A stretch of DNA of 64,000 nt from Lactococcus carnosus (GCF_006770265.1 NZ_CP017194.1:496001-560000); one strand, 5' to 3'; counted from the first letter of the stretch, positions 26,190 through 36,158 are shown. A program made the numbers and translations. Notes: generated by a model from the letters alone, not told the origin.

Positions 26190-27352
26190 TGTATATGTTA
26201 TATAAATTTGAGCTGAAAAAGATAGTTAAGACAAAATTATTTTTAGGTGTTTGCCTCGCTTTACTGGTAACCACTTTAGGGGCCATGTGGACTGTCTTCT
26301 ACATATCTCCTATGGGGATTGGTCCCAAGGAGATGTCGAAGCGATCGGTTGTCCAGTATAATCAGAAATTTGCTAGACAGTATGAAGGCGACTTAACTGA
26401 TAGTAAAATTAAGGAGGTTCTGAGTGATTATTTAGCTTTTCATAAGTCACGAAAACAAGACGAAAATAAATACCAAGAGGAGATACCAAATAATGTCTTT
26501 TCCTATCGGATAGCTGATGCAGTGCTAAATCCTAAAGATAATCTGCCCAATCAAGTAGATAAAAATCCAAATGTATCGATCGATGATATACCAGTAAAGC
26601 CGATCAGTAGTTTGGGGATCAACAAAGATATAAAACCTATCAAATTAACAAGTTATTACGGATGGTCTGATTTGTACAAGATGACAGAAGTTATATATAT
26701 CCCCATTGTGATGGCGATCATTGTGGCATGTTCGGGCATCTTTTCAAGCGAACGTGCCGCAAATATAGATCAACTCTTGTTAGCGACTAAGCATGGTCGT
26801 AAGCGATTAACGACCTCGAAAATCTGTGCAGTAGGACTTGTTTCGGTTGCTTTATTTCTTGTCACCAGTTTACTGATTTTGGGGTCATTCATTATATTTT
26901 ATGGTTTTGATGGCTGGAATGGCAGTATTCAGGCAAATTTTGAGCTAGCAACATTTACCTTTCCAATTGCACTTAGCCACTTACAAGTTTCTCTTGTCAT
27001 GCTAGGCATTCAACTCTTTAACGTCCTATTTATCAGTAGTCTAGGTATTTTGATCTCCAGTTTTACAAATTCACCTTTTATATCTATGATCATATCATTA
27101 GTTATATTTGTCATACCAAAAGGCTTAGATAAACTCTTTACTGTAGGGACGTTACCTAACAAGGTACAACAGTACTTACCAATTAATAATTTTAGTGTCG
27201 ATACCATCTTACAGAAGATGACTAATAACGAGGAAGTTTTGCGTAATAGTTTCACAGCAAATCTATTAATCATTGGTGTCATAGCATGTTTGGTTATGGT
27301 GGTGAGTCTAGTCGTCACGAGCATACATCAAAAAAAATATTATGCATCATGA
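26189..27352 (+). CDS. ABC-2-type permease of the peptide locus
   Basis: A 387-residue membrane protein. One helix at about 15-35 is followed by a large hydrophilic, likely extracellular loop (about 40-170) and then five helices (about 175-385). This layout, with a big loop between the first and second helix, is seen in ABC-2 permeases for peptide resistance. ATG 26189 overlaps the ATPase stop and follows AGGAG. With the ATPase it forms a complete transporter, inferred to act on the locus peptide. Confidence 0.85.
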   Translation: MYMLYKFELKKIVKTKLFLGVCLALLVTTLGAMWTVFYISPMGIGPKEMSKRSVVQYNQKFARQYEGDLTDSKIKEVLSDYLAFHKSRKQDENKYQEEIPNNVFSYRIADAVLNPKDNLPNQVDKNPNVSIDDIPVKPISSLGINKDIKPIKLTSYYGWSDLYKMTEVIYIPIVMAIIVACSGIFSSERAANIDQLLLATKHGRKRLTTSKICAVGLVSVALFLVTSLLILGSFIIFYGFDGWNGSIQANFELATFTFPIALSHLQVSLVMLGIQLFNVLFISSLGILISSFTNSPFISMIISLVIFVIPKGLDKLFTVGTLPNKVQQYLPINNFSVDTILQKMTNNEEVLRNSFTANLLIIGVIACLVMVVSLVVTSIHQKKYYAS

Positions 27353-27367
27353 GGTTAGGAGGTTACT

Positions 27368-27613
27368 TTGATCATTACAAGAGGTATTTTACAGCATGAT
27401 CAGTCTGACTGTGGTGCTGCCGCGCTAGCTAGTGTCTTTAATATGCATCATCTGTTAATACCTGTTACCCAGTTAAGAGAAACGATGCGAGTTGATAAAT
27501 CAGGAGCTAGTATTTACGCAATCATTAAGACAGCTGAAACGTATGGTATCAGAGGAGAAGGGTTAGTAGGGGATTTAGAGGAGCTAGCAGCTAGTATTGG
27601 CAGTAAGATGTAA
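27368..27613 (+). CDS. short C39-peptidase-like protein, lacking the catalytic His/Asp half
   Basis: An 81-residue protein with a strong AGGAGG site and TTG start. It begins ITRGILQHDQSDCGAAALAS, the Cys segment of C39 bacteriocin-processing peptidases (C15), and continues with the helix and GASIYAIIKTAETYG typical of the family. It stops before the His and Asp of the triad, and a terminator follows about 40 bases later. So it is either a truncated remnant of a processing exporter or a genuine short protein that binds leaders without cutting. No membrane or ATPase part is present. Confidence 0.7.
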   Translation: MIITRGILQHDQSDCGAAALASVFNMHHLLIPVTQLRETMRVDKSGASIYAIIKTAETYGIRGEGLVGDLEELAASIGSKM

Positions 27614-27653
27614 CAAATCAAACTAATGCTTGTTTAATCTTGTATAGGACAAA

Positions 27654-27674
27654 AGGCGCATTGCGTCTTTTTTT
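27654..27674 (+). terminator. terminator of the peptide/ABC locus
   Basis: AGGCGC pairs with GCGTCT (one G-T) around ATT, followed by T7. Confidence 0.75.
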
Positions 27675-28268
27675 GATTCATATGGACGTGGCGAAGTTGA
27701 TGAAAAAGCGATGTAGATTTAGCATATTCCAGTAAATAGTTTAGGTGTGGCATGTTACTTAGTTAATTTGGAACAATTTTTAGCTGCGGATAGTCCTATT
27801 GGTAATAGCGTAAAATAAAGGTTTGAGCGAGTAGTCAATGCTTTCGTACAAAAGATACAGGATGTACCATTCAGAATTTGATGCCTGCCTACCTAGAAGC
27901 AACAGGTCAATTAGTGGTTGATGAAACTCTGAACCTGAACCTGATCGCTTAAAAAGTGGCGTTAAGACTCATTTTTTTATTATCTTCAAAAAAATTCGAA
28001 AGTCCCCAAAAAAGCGAGTTTGGTGCTTACTGGTGATGAAGGTACTAGATTAAAATTGACTTTTGGAAATTACATCTGTAAACTAAAGATATACAGAAAA
28101 TGAATAACGAATGAGTCAAGTAAGAGATGTCGTGTGAAATAACTGAAACAGTAGCGCTAGGGGAAGCAGTCAAGTAGTGGAAACACGCTGTCACTTTCTA
28201 TGTTTCCTCTCCTCTTATCATGTTGTTTTATCAAATTTTTAGTCAGGTTCAAAATGCAAGGAGAGACC
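27675..28268. other. intergenic region with no intact gene
   Basis: About 590 bases without a supported gene. Short open stretches look coding-like but are broken by stops, for example one ending LEQFLAADSPIGNSVK near 27818 and one with MPAYLEATGQLVVDE near 27885. They could be remnants of a decayed gene between the peptide locus and the Mga-like regulator. I cannot name the family. Confidence 0.3.
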
Positions 28269-29723
28269 ATGTATCCAATGATGAAAGAAATAATCACTGA
28301 AAAAGATATTCGGAGGCAGATTTTATTAATTGAAAAGTTATTGAATCATAGCCAACTGACGGCTAAGGAATTGGCCGAATCTATTCATACAACTGAAAGA
28401 ACTGTTTTTTCAGATATACAATTAATCAGAAGTCAATTACCTGATGATTGGATGATTGAGTCTGACAGCTCAGGTTTCAAATTATTTCCAGCAAAAAATA
28501 GTGTGACAACGGAGATATGGGAAATTTTTTTGTCGCAATCAATTGGGATTCAAATTTTAAAAGCCTTATTTCTCAACCCCGAAGTATCTCGTCATCAGCT
28601 TGCACAATTGACCAGTGTTTCTGTTGAAACACTAAAAAGGCATATTAATCAGATTAATAGACGGATTAAAGCCTATCAAGTTAAAATTAAATTAACAAAA
28701 GGGGTTTACAAGCTAACTGGAAAAGAAAGTACGATTCGTATTTTTTTTCATCGGTTACTTTTACCTTATACATACAGTAACTATTTTTTTAAGGATTATG
28801 CAGTTCACGAGATCCACTATTATCAATTTCTGAAAAACATACGCCAATCCGATGTGAAGATTGAGACGGAACATATTTTTGGCATGAACTGGTTTTTTAT
28901 TAATACCATCAGGATTAAGGCAAATTGCCGAATTAATAACTTTTCCTATCAAAAAGAAGATCCACTTTTTTCGCTTTATCACTTAATGCTAGTTGAGCTT
29001 TATCAAAAAGAAGGGATTTACTTAACGGATGATGAAGCATTTTTCAGTTTTTTCTGCTTTTTAGAAAGTTGGAATTATAATAATACGTATGGAAACATTT
29101 TAGATGATACGATTCATACCCAATACCCGACACTTTTAAAAGCAGCTTCTGATTTTGTTGCGCGTTTTGTATCAAGTGGGACACTACCTGAACTCAGTCG
29201 CTCAAAATTAAGTGATAATTTATTTTTGCTATTGTTGAAGTATGTGGAATCCCCAAAGCTTTCCAAACAATTTCAACTTGAATATCATGAGCTAATCAAT
29301 TTAAGAGCAGATCATTATCAATTACTTCAAAAATTTGGTCCAGAGTTGATTCAACAGTTGAATCCCTTAGCAAAAATAGACGATATAGGCTATCTTATCC
29401 ATCTCATATCATTACTTGTGCAACAAGCAATTTTTCAAACCCATCCTATTATGATGACTGCCTACTTTATTTTTCAAGGAGAACCTGCATGGAAAGACTT
29501 CCTTAGACAAGAAATTAGTGATGCTCTTGGTAATCGTGTTAAGGTAATTGGCATTGAACCGTTTGATTTAAAAGATGTCCAATATAATACGCAAGATATT
29601 ATAATCTCAAATTTACTTTTGGAAACTCAGCCTGTACCGATTCATTATATCTCAATGCTTCCAACAAAAAATGAACTCAATACATTGATTGAGTCCACAA
29701 GATCGCAATATTTATTAATCTAA
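28269..29723 (+). CDS. Mga-like helix-turn-helix regulator
   Basis: A 484-residue protein. Two N-terminal helix-turn-helix segments (about 20-75, LTAKELAESIHTTERTVFSD; and about 90-150, VSRHQLAQLTSVSVETLKRH) match the Mga/RofA family. The middle holds PRD-like helices (about 170-380) and the end an EIIB-like domain (about 390-484). Such proteins sense PTS phosphorylation and activate surface or sugar genes. AAGGAGAG precedes ATG 28269; the frame upstream of it has no ribosome site. The target genes are not evident here. Confidence 0.82.
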   Translation: MYPMMKEIITEKDIRRQILLIEKLLNHSQLTAKELAESIHTTERTVFSDIQLIRSQLPDDWMIESDSSGFKLFPAKNSVTTEIWEIFLSQSIGIQILKALFLNPEVSRHQLAQLTSVSVETLKRHINQINRRIKAYQVKIKLTKGVYKLTGKESTIRIFFHRLLLPYTYSNYFFKDYAVHEIHYYQFLKNIRQSDVKIETEHIFGMNWFFINTIRIKANCRINNFSYQKEDPLFSLYHLMLVELYQKEGIYLTDDEAFFSFFCFLESWNYNNTYGNILDDTIHTQYPTLLKAASDFVARFVSSGTLPELSRSKLSDNLFLLLLKYVESPKLSKQFQLEYHELINLRADHYQLLQKFGPELIQQLNPLAKIDDIGYLIHLISLLVQQAIFQTHPIMMTAYFIFQGEPAWKDFLRQEISDALGNRVKVIGIEPFDLKDVQYNTQDIIISNLLLETQPVPIHYISMLPTKNELNTLIESTRSQYLLI

Positions 29724-29798
29724 TAGGGCAATGATACTAAGGTAACTTGTTACGCTTTGTCAACAGTCTTTTATTTTCAAAGTTGCCTCACTATCCTA

Positions 29799-32333
29799 TT
29801 ATGTCTTACTAACAGTTATCTTTTTTGTTATCATTTTCTCAACTTCAACTATGATGAAAATAATTAAAGCATTTAAAAGCATGGCAGAAATTTGTGTCAG
29901 TGTTAATTGTGCCGTACCAATTAGCGTATGTGCTAATGGTGAAAATTGTAGTCCCAATTGCAGTAGCGTTAGGATACCGAGTGAGATAAATAATGCACGA
30001 TTTTGAAACATCGCTTTGTTAATGGACGGGTTAAGTAACTCACGACAGTTGATCATATATACAGCTTGCGCAAAAACGATACTCTGCAGTAGCACTGTTT
30101 GCTGAACCAGGACACCATCATATTGGGTAGATAGGAAATAAGACGGTATCATAATCAATAAGGAAACATAGAAAATTCTGAAGAGACTATATGCCGACAG
30201 GATACCTTCATTTGTAGGTCTCGGTGGTCGACTCATTGTATCGGCACTAGCCTTTTCAAACCCTAAAGCATAAGACAGAGCAATCGTTGTCACCATATTC
30301 ACCCATAAAATTTGTACAGGGCTCAATGGTAAGGGGCGGTTCATCAATAAAGCGAAGATAACGACAAAACCTTGCGCTAATGCGGTCGGAATAAAGAAGT
30401 TAATCGTTTTTTTCAAGTTATCAAAAATACGTCTTCCTTCTTTAACCGCTTTTGAAATCGTTTGGAAGTTATCATCTGCTAAGACCATATCAGCTGCTTG
30501 TTTAGAGACTTCACTCCCTTTAATTCCCATGGCGATACCAATATCAGCTTTCTTCAAGGCAGGTGCATCATTGACACCATCTCCAGTCATACCAACAATT
30601 TCACCATTACTTTGCAAGGCGGTGACAATTCTTAGTTTATGTTCTGGTGTTGTTCTAGCAAAGACATCCACATGTTTAACTGCCTCTCTCAATGCGTCGT
30701 CTGACATCAGATCAATTGCTAAACCTTCTAATACTTCTGCTGTGTGTGTTAATCCAATTTGTTCACCAATTGCTTTTGCAGTTTCTTTATGGTCACCTGT
30801 GATCATTTTAACGCTAATACCTGCTTGTTGACAGGCTTCAACTGCTTGAATGGCACTCTCTTTTGGTGGGTCAATGATGCCTGCAAGTCCTGCAAATGTT
30901 AAATCGGTTAGCATATCGTGCCTTATGTCGGCTTGTGGGTCGACTTCTTTATAGGCAAATCCTAAGACACGTTGTCCTTTTTGAGCCAGCTCAACCGCCT
31001 TTTGTTGCCAGTCAGATAGATCACGTTTATCTAAATTGGCAAGTGACATCAAGACTTCTGGTGCCCCTTTAACATAGATGATATCTTGTTGACCATAAGG
31101 ATGTACGGTTGCCATATATTTATAACTTGAGTTAAAGGGTATCTTTGCTTTAACTTTCTTAAGGGTCAACCCTGCTTTTTCAACGTAGTGAAGGAGTGCG
31201 AGTTCAGTTGGATTACCCTGAAGGTCATCAATCGTTTGCTTGTCATCTAGTTTTAATTCTTGACAGTTATTCATAATGTCAAATAGATGTCCGGAATGCT
31301 TCTCAGCTTCTATTACATCTACTACGGTCATTTCATTTTTAGTCAGGGTACCTGTTTTATCGGAACAAATGACAGTCATGGAACCCAGAGTTTCAACAGA
31401 AGGCATACTTTTGATAATAGCCTGTTCCTCTGCCATTTCCTTGACACCTGCTGATAGGATCATTGTTAATACAGCAGGTAAGCCTTCAGGCACCATTGCG
31501 ACAATTAAGGCAATCATGGCAGAAAATAGTAAATTGAAGTCCATACCATATTTAAAAGTTGAGAAAAAAATCAGGAAAACAATTAATACCATAATCCCTT
31601 TGAATAACTGTTGATTTAAGTCATTCATTTTTTTGACGAGAGGCGTTGTTTGCTGCTGAATTGATTGTAAGGCTTGGTTTATTTTACCGATTTCTGTATC
31701 GCTACCTGTTGCAACCACAATGCCTAAGGCCGAGCCAGACTGAACTAGCGTTCCCGAGAATGCCATGTTAGTCTGGTCACCAATGGCACTTTCTGCTTCG
31801 ATAAGGTGAGCATATTTTTCAACTGGTTCGGATTCGCCTGTTAAAATTGATTCTTCTATAATCAAATCATGTACATCAATTAATCTTAGATCGGCAGGTA
31901 CAACATCGCCAGCATTGAGTGAAACAATATCACCCATGACAACAGTTTCATTAGGAATTGTTGCTTTGACACCATCGGATAGGACGACCGCTTCTTGTCC
32001 CATCATTTGCTTCAAGCCGTCCAGAGAATCTTGGGCCTTTCTTTCTTGCCAATAGCCGACTAATCCGTTGATAATCACCACTAAAAAGATAATTGCACTC
32101 TCAACATAGTCACCTGTGATCATTTTCAAAATAGAAGCAAAAAGTAAGACAATCATGAGTAAGTCTGTAAAATGTTTTAAAAACTTCTGCCAAGGTTTTA
32201 ATGCTTGTTTTTCTTCTATTTTATTAAAGCCATTGGATTCGAGGCGTTGCTGTCTCTCTATGTCCTGAATCCCTTTGTCTGTAGTCTGAAGTTTACTTAG
32301 TATTGCTTCTTTTGTTAACTGATACCATTTCAT
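29799..32333 (-). CDS. P-type Ca2+-transporting ATPase
   Basis: An 844-residue P2-type cation pump. It has the N-terminal cation-ATPase domain, the TGES actuator motif, the ion-site helix AMVPEGLPA, phosphorylated D325 in DKTGTLT, the nucleotide domain, the TGDGVNDAP hinge and a C-terminal group of helices. PEGLP fits Ca2+ or related divalent cation pumps rather than copper types, which carry CPC. AAAGGA lies eight bases before the ATG. It is monocistronic on the minus strand, divergent from tex. Confidence 0.9.
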   Translation of the reverse strand: MKWYQLTKEAILSKLQTTDKGIQDIERQQRLESNGFNKIEEKQALKPWQKFLKHFTDLLMIVLLFASILKMITGDYVESAIIFLVVIINGLVGYWQERKAQDSLDGLKQMMGQEAVVLSDGVKATIPNETVVMGDIVSLNAGDVVPADLRLIDVHDLIIEESILTGESEPVEKYAHLIEAESAIGDQTNMAFSGTLVQSGSALGIVVATGSDTEIGKINQALQSIQQQTTPLVKKMNDLNQQLFKGIMVLIVFLIFFSTFKYGMDFNLLFSAMIALIVAMVPEGLPAVLTMILSAGVKEMAEEQAIIKSMPSVETLGSMTVICSDKTGTLTKNEMTVVDVIEAEKHSGHLFDIMNNCQELKLDDKQTIDDLQGNPTELALLHYVEKAGLTLKKVKAKIPFNSSYKYMATVHPYGQQDIIYVKGAPEVLMSLANLDKRDLSDWQQKAVELAQKGQRVLGFAYKEVDPQADIRHDMLTDLTFAGLAGIIDPPKESAIQAVEACQQAGISVKMITGDHKETAKAIGEQIGLTHTAEVLEGLAIDLMSDDALREAVKHVDVFARTTPEHKLRIVTALQSNGEIVGMTGDGVNDAPALKKADIGIAMGIKGSEVSKQAADMVLADDNFQTISKAVKEGRRIFDNLKKTINFFIPTALAQGFVVIFALLMNRPLPLSPVQILWVNMVTTIALSYALGFEKASADTMSRPPRPTNEGILSAYSLFRIFYVSLLIMIPSYFLSTQYDGVLVQQTVLLQSIVFAQAVYMINCRELLNPSINKAMFQNRALFISLGILTLLQLGLQFSPLAHTLIGTAQLTLTQISAMLLNALIIFIIVEVEKMITKKITVSKT

Positions 32334-32670
32334 TGTTTAAATCCTTTCTTTTTCTCCTGGGGGCCTGCTGTTACTGAAGATTTAAAGCTTAACTATAGTA
32401 TACCGTCATTTTTTATGTTAAAAGGGTCACAAATTTCAGGCTAGACTGAAAAAGCTGATAAGGAAGTTATCTGCCATAGCAGACCGATTTTGTTAGGAAA
32501 AGTATGAAAGATGATGCAATTGAAAAAATGAACAACTTGAGTATTTAACACTAACCAAAAAAAATGGTTAGCATAGTACAGTGAGTTGAAACATCTGTAA
32601 AGCCTTATTTCAAGGCTATCTAGCGTGGTATTCCGTGTTGTAGTGATGATAATTATGGTATAATAAGAGA
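32334..32670. promoter_or_regulatory. divergent intergenic region of Ca2+-ATPase and tex
   Basis: On the minus side a TTAACA-18-TATAGT promoter lies near 32393-32422. On the plus side a CTAACCA/TGGTTAG hairpin lies at 32551-32571. The tex -10 is at the right end. A 14-codon open frame at 32504-32548 has an AGGA site but no other support. Confidence 0.4.
32656..32664 (+). promoter_or_regulatory. extended -10 placing +1 on the tex ATG
   Basis: TGG-TATAAT ends six bases before ATG 32671. No ribosome site is present; a leaderless mRNA is predicted. Confidence 0.6.
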
Positions 32671-34827
32671 ATGGAAAATAATGAACATATCAAGAAAATA
32701 GCTGATCTATTGACGATTTCACCCAAGCAAGTCAATCAAGTTTTAGACTTGACTGCCGAAGGCAATACGATTCCCTTTATTGCACGTTACCGTAAAGAAG
32801 TGACTGGTGAGTTAGATGAAGTACAGATAAAAGCGATTGTTGATGAACATGATCGTGTGATCAAGTTAACTGATCGTAAGACAGCCGTACTTGCAAAGAT
32901 TGAGGAGCTAGGCAAGCTGTCTGATGACCTGAAGCAAACGATTCTTGCTGCTGAAAAGTTGTCAGAGGTTGAAGAGTACTATCTCCCATATAAAACCAAG
33001 CGCCGTACCAAAGCGATGATTGCCAAAGAACGTGGTTTATTTGGTCTGGCCAAAGTAATCATGCAAAATGGTGATGTGGCTGGCCAAGCTGAGACCTTTG
33101 TAAACGATGATGTGCCGACAGCTGCTGATGCCATAGCAGGTGCACTGGATATCTTATCTGAGGCGATTTCTGAGGATGTCAAAATGCGTGCCTGGGTCCT
33201 AACTGAGCTCAAGCAGAATGGCCGTTTACTAACCAGTGAAAAAGATAGTAGTCTGGATGAGAAACAGGTTTTTCAGATGTACTATGACTTTTCAGATAGC
33301 CTATCAGACATCCCCAACTATCGTGTGCTAGCCGTTAACCGAGGTGAAAAACTTGGTATCTTGACGGTAAAATTTGAGCATAATTGGGACAAGATGATTG
33401 CTATGTTTGAGAATCGCTATAACGCCAAACAAAATGCCCATTTAAAAACTGCCATTCATGATGCACTCAAGTCAAAAATCGTGCCAGCCATGGAAAGAAA
33501 TGTGCGTGCAGAACTCAAAGAACGTGCCGAAGATGGGGCGATTGAAACTTTTGGTAAGAATCTACGCAACTTACTCCTTGTTGCGCCTTTAAAAGGTAAG
33601 GTTATTCTAGGATTTGACCCTGCCTTTAGGACAGGTGCTAAAATCGCCATTGTCGATAAGACAGGTAAGATGCTGATGACCACGGTGATTTATCCCGTTA
33701 AACCAGCCTCTGCTAAACAGATTGAGCAGGCTAAGGTTGAGTTGGCAAAACTCGTTATGACTTATGAAGTAGAGATGATTGCCATAGGTAATGGGACGGC
33801 ATCTCGTGAAAGTGAACAGTTCGTGTCTGATGTCATTAAAGCGCATCACTTATCTGCCAAGTACGTGATTGTCTCAGAGAGTGGGGCGTCAGTTTATTCA
33901 GCAAGTCCGATAGCACGTGAAGAGTTCCCAGACTTGACTGTCGAGAAACGCTCGGCTATTTCGATCGCTCGTCGCTTGCAGGATCCTTTAGCCGAATTAG
34001 TTAAGATAGAACCTAAAGCGATTGGTGTTGGTCAGTACCAGCATGATGTGTCTGAGAAGAAATTAACGGATAATCTGGATTTTGTCGTTGAAACAGTGGT
34101 AAACCAAGTCGGCGTTAATGTCAACACGGCAAGTGCCAGTTTACTTGCTCATGTAGCGGGACTTAATGCAACGATTGCTAAAAATATTGTCACCTACCGT
34201 GAAGCGAATGGGATGATCAACTCACGTAAGGAAATTAATAAAGTCCCACGTCTGGGTGCCAAAGCATTTGAACAGGCAGCTGGTTTCTTACGTATTCCGA
34301 CGAGTGATAATGTACTTGATCATACGGGTGTCCATCCAGAATCTTATCAGGTAGTTGCACAACTGTTTACTGAGCTTGGTATCGACGAATTAGCTGATGA
34401 AGCGCGTGCCAAACTCAAACAGGCTGATTTAAAGCAGCTAGCTGAAAAGTTAAGTGTTGGTCAGTCGACATTAAAAGATATCATATCTGATTTGTTAAAA
34501 CCAGGTCGGGACTTACGTGATGAATTTGATGCACCGATTTTGAGATCTGACGTCTTATCTGTTAAAGATTTACGTGTGGGTCAAAAGTTAGAAGGCGTTG
34601 TCAGAAATGTCGTTGATTTTGGTGCCTTTGTTGATATTGGGATCAAAGAAGATGGTTTAGTTCACGTCTCTCGTATGTCTAAAAAATTCATCAAAGATCC
34701 ATCTAGTGTCGTAGCTGTTGGTCAGATCGTAACCGTTTGGGTCTATCAGATAGATCAAAGCCGAGGTGGAAAAGTTGGTCTATCGATGATTGAGTTACCG
34801 CCACAAGCTAAAGCTGATGATAAGTAA
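32671..34827 (+). CDS. tex: Tex-family RNA-binding transcription accessory protein
   Basis: A 718-residue protein with the full Tex layout: N-terminal helical domain containing TIPFIARYRKE, a YqgF-like RNase H fold (about 310-440, starting GFDPAFRTG), helix-hairpin-helix repeats (about 480-560) and a C-terminal S1 RNA-binding domain (about 635-710, DFGAFVDIG). Tex binds nucleic acids and affects transcription fidelity and toxin expression in several bacteria. It appears leaderless. The sprT gene starts inside its last codons. Confidence 0.95.
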   Translation: MENNEHIKKIADLLTISPKQVNQVLDLTAEGNTIPFIARYRKEVTGELDEVQIKAIVDEHDRVIKLTDRKTAVLAKIEELGKLSDDLKQTILAAEKLSEVEEYYLPYKTKRRTKAMIAKERGLFGLAKVIMQNGDVAGQAETFVNDDVPTAADAIAGALDILSEAISEDVKMRAWVLTELKQNGRLLTSEKDSSLDEKQVFQMYYDFSDSLSDIPNYRVLAVNRGEKLGILTVKFEHNWDKMIAMFENRYNAKQNAHLKTAIHDALKSKIVPAMERNVRAELKERAEDGAIETFGKNLRNLLLVAPLKGKVILGFDPAFRTGAKIAIVDKTGKMLMTTVIYPVKPASAKQIEQAKVELAKLVMTYEVEMIAIGNGTASRESEQFVSDVIKAHHLSAKYVIVSESGASVYSASPIAREEFPDLTVEKRSAISIARRLQDPLAELVKIEPKAIGVGQYQHDVSEKKLTDNLDFVVETVVNQVGVNVNTASASLLAHVAGLNATIAKNIVTYREANGMINSRKEINKVPRLGAKAFEQAAGFLRIPTSDNVLDHTGVHPESYQVVAQLFTELGIDELADEARAKLKQADLKQLAEKLSVGQSTLKDIISDLLKPGRDLRDEFDAPILRSDVLSVKDLRVGQKLEGVVRNVVDFGAFVDIGIKEDGLVHVSRMSKKFIKDPSSVVAVGQIVTVWVYQIDQSRGGKVGLSMIELPPQAKADDK

Positions 34828-35272
34828 AAATGAGACCTTATTAGCCTTTGTTAGATGGGTTTCGCTGGTTGATTTTGCTAAACCTTTTGAGCATGAGGCT
34901 AGATTTAATGGTCGCTTGCGGTCTACAGGTGGCCGTTTCTTTCCCAAAGACCTCCATCTAGATTTTAATGAAAAGATGTATGATGCCTTTTCTGAGGATG
35001 TCTTTCGGCAGATTGTGCAGCATGAGCTGGTACATTACCATCTATATAGAGCAGGTAAGGGTTATCGTCATAGGGATGCAGATTTTAAGGTCTTACTTGC
35101 ACAAGTAGGTGGCTTAAGATTTGCCCCCGCCTTACCTGATACGTCCTTCCTCGTTTATCAGTGTATGAGCTGTAAGCAGATGTATCAGAGACGTAGAAAA
35201 ATTGATCTTAAAAAATATCGGTGCGGTAAATGTGGCAAACCGTTACAATTTGTTAAGGGAAAGGAGGCTTAA
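34817..35272 (+). CDS. SprT-like zinc metalloprotease-fold protein
   Basis: A 151-residue protein of the bacterial SprT family (YdcK type). The zinc motif HELVH lies at 69-73, followed by YH. The C-terminus has a zinc ribbon, CMSC and CGKC. The conserved N-terminal region FAKPFEHEARFN fits a start at ATG 34817, inside the tex end; the longer TTG frame would overlap tex further. Activity is unknown in bacteria; eukaryotic relatives cut DNA-bound proteins. Confidence 0.85.
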   Translation: MISKNETLLAFVRWVSLVDFAKPFEHEARFNGRLRSTGGRFFPKDLHLDFNEKMYDAFSEDVFRQIVQHELVHYHLYRAGKGYRHRDADFKVLLAQVGGLRFAPALPDTSFLVYQCMSCKQMYQRRRKIDLKKYRCGKCGKPLQFVKGKEA

Positions 35273-35275
35273 TCT

Positions 35276-36094
35276 TTGAAGAAATCAGATGAGAAAAAAT
35301 TGATTAAGGCAACAGAAAAAGTTTTTAAAGGCTTAACGAAAACCCAGCAACTCATTGCTGTTCTCATCGTAGCGGTTGGGCTTGGTACCTATTACTTTGT
35401 ATCACAATCGACGCAGGAACAGCCAGCACGACAAGAGAAACGCATCACGGCAACTGATGTTGCTGAATTTCTTGAGTTGAAGTGGGATGACTCGGATAAG
35501 TATTATACGGAGATCAATGGTGGGAAGTCAACATTTTCAGATGCTGATTTAAAGCAAAATACCACATCAGATTACTGGATAGCATTTTCAAAATTGGATC
35601 AGCTAAATAGAGCAAATCAGGCTAATGCCCGTCTCAGTTATACCCAGTATATGAAGATTAAAAAAATGAAGCGACCCAGGATTCCAAATAATCCCGTTGG
35701 CTGGTATTATAAGGGGCGCTCAAATAATCAGGATATCTTGTTTAATAACACACCCCTGACCTTATATAATCGGAGCCATCTCATCGCTTGGATGTTTTCT
35801 GGTGATGTCGGTAGTCCTAAAAATTTAGTAACTGGTACTCGGGCCATGAATTCGCCTGGCATGCAGGACTTCGAAACAAAGATTTCAGATGTCTTGTATC
35901 GGGATAAGTTGCATGTCCGCTACCAAGTTACGCCAATCTATCAAGATAATGAGTTATTACCACGGGGTATGCACATGATGGCAAAGTCTGTTGAAGATGA
36001 TGGTAAAGCATGTGATATCAATGTTTACGTGTTTAATATTCAGCCCAATTATCAGATCGACTACACGACAGGTGTCGGTCAAAGGCTGAAGTAA
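35276..36094 (+). CDS. membrane-anchored DNA/RNA non-specific endonuclease
   Basis: A 272-residue beta-beta-alpha-metal nuclease. One helix (about 21-42) anchors it, with the enzyme outside. The active-site motif is NRSHLIAW with catalytic H168, the NRSH variant of the DRGH motif. Streptococcal EndA, with the same layout, degrades DNA at the surface and serves DNA entry in competence; that role is only inferred here. TTG 35276 has AAGGAGG eight bases upstream. It starts four bases after the SprT stop. Confidence 0.87.
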   Translation: MKKSDEKKLIKATEKVFKGLTKTQQLIAVLIVAVGLGTYYFVSQSTQEQPARQEKRITATDVAEFLELKWDDSDKYYTEINGGKSTFSDADLKQNTTSDYWIAFSKLDQLNRANQANARLSYTQYMKIKKMKRPRIPNNPVGWYYKGRSNNQDILFNNTPLTLYNRSHLIAWMFSGDVGSPKNLVTGTRAMNSPGMQDFETKISDVLYRDKLHVRYQVTPIYQDNELLPRGMHMMAKSVEDDGKACDINVYVFNIQPNYQIDYTTGVGQRLK

Positions 36095-36158
36095 GGTTTA
36101 TCATATATAAGTGTCTATAGAACAGCAATTAATTAAGAGAACAAGTGAGGTTAGACAA

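Noticed and set aside
32504-32548. 14-codon open frame with AGGA site before tex
   Set aside because: Too short and without any homologue I recognise; followed by a hairpin, so kept only as a note in the intergenic entry.
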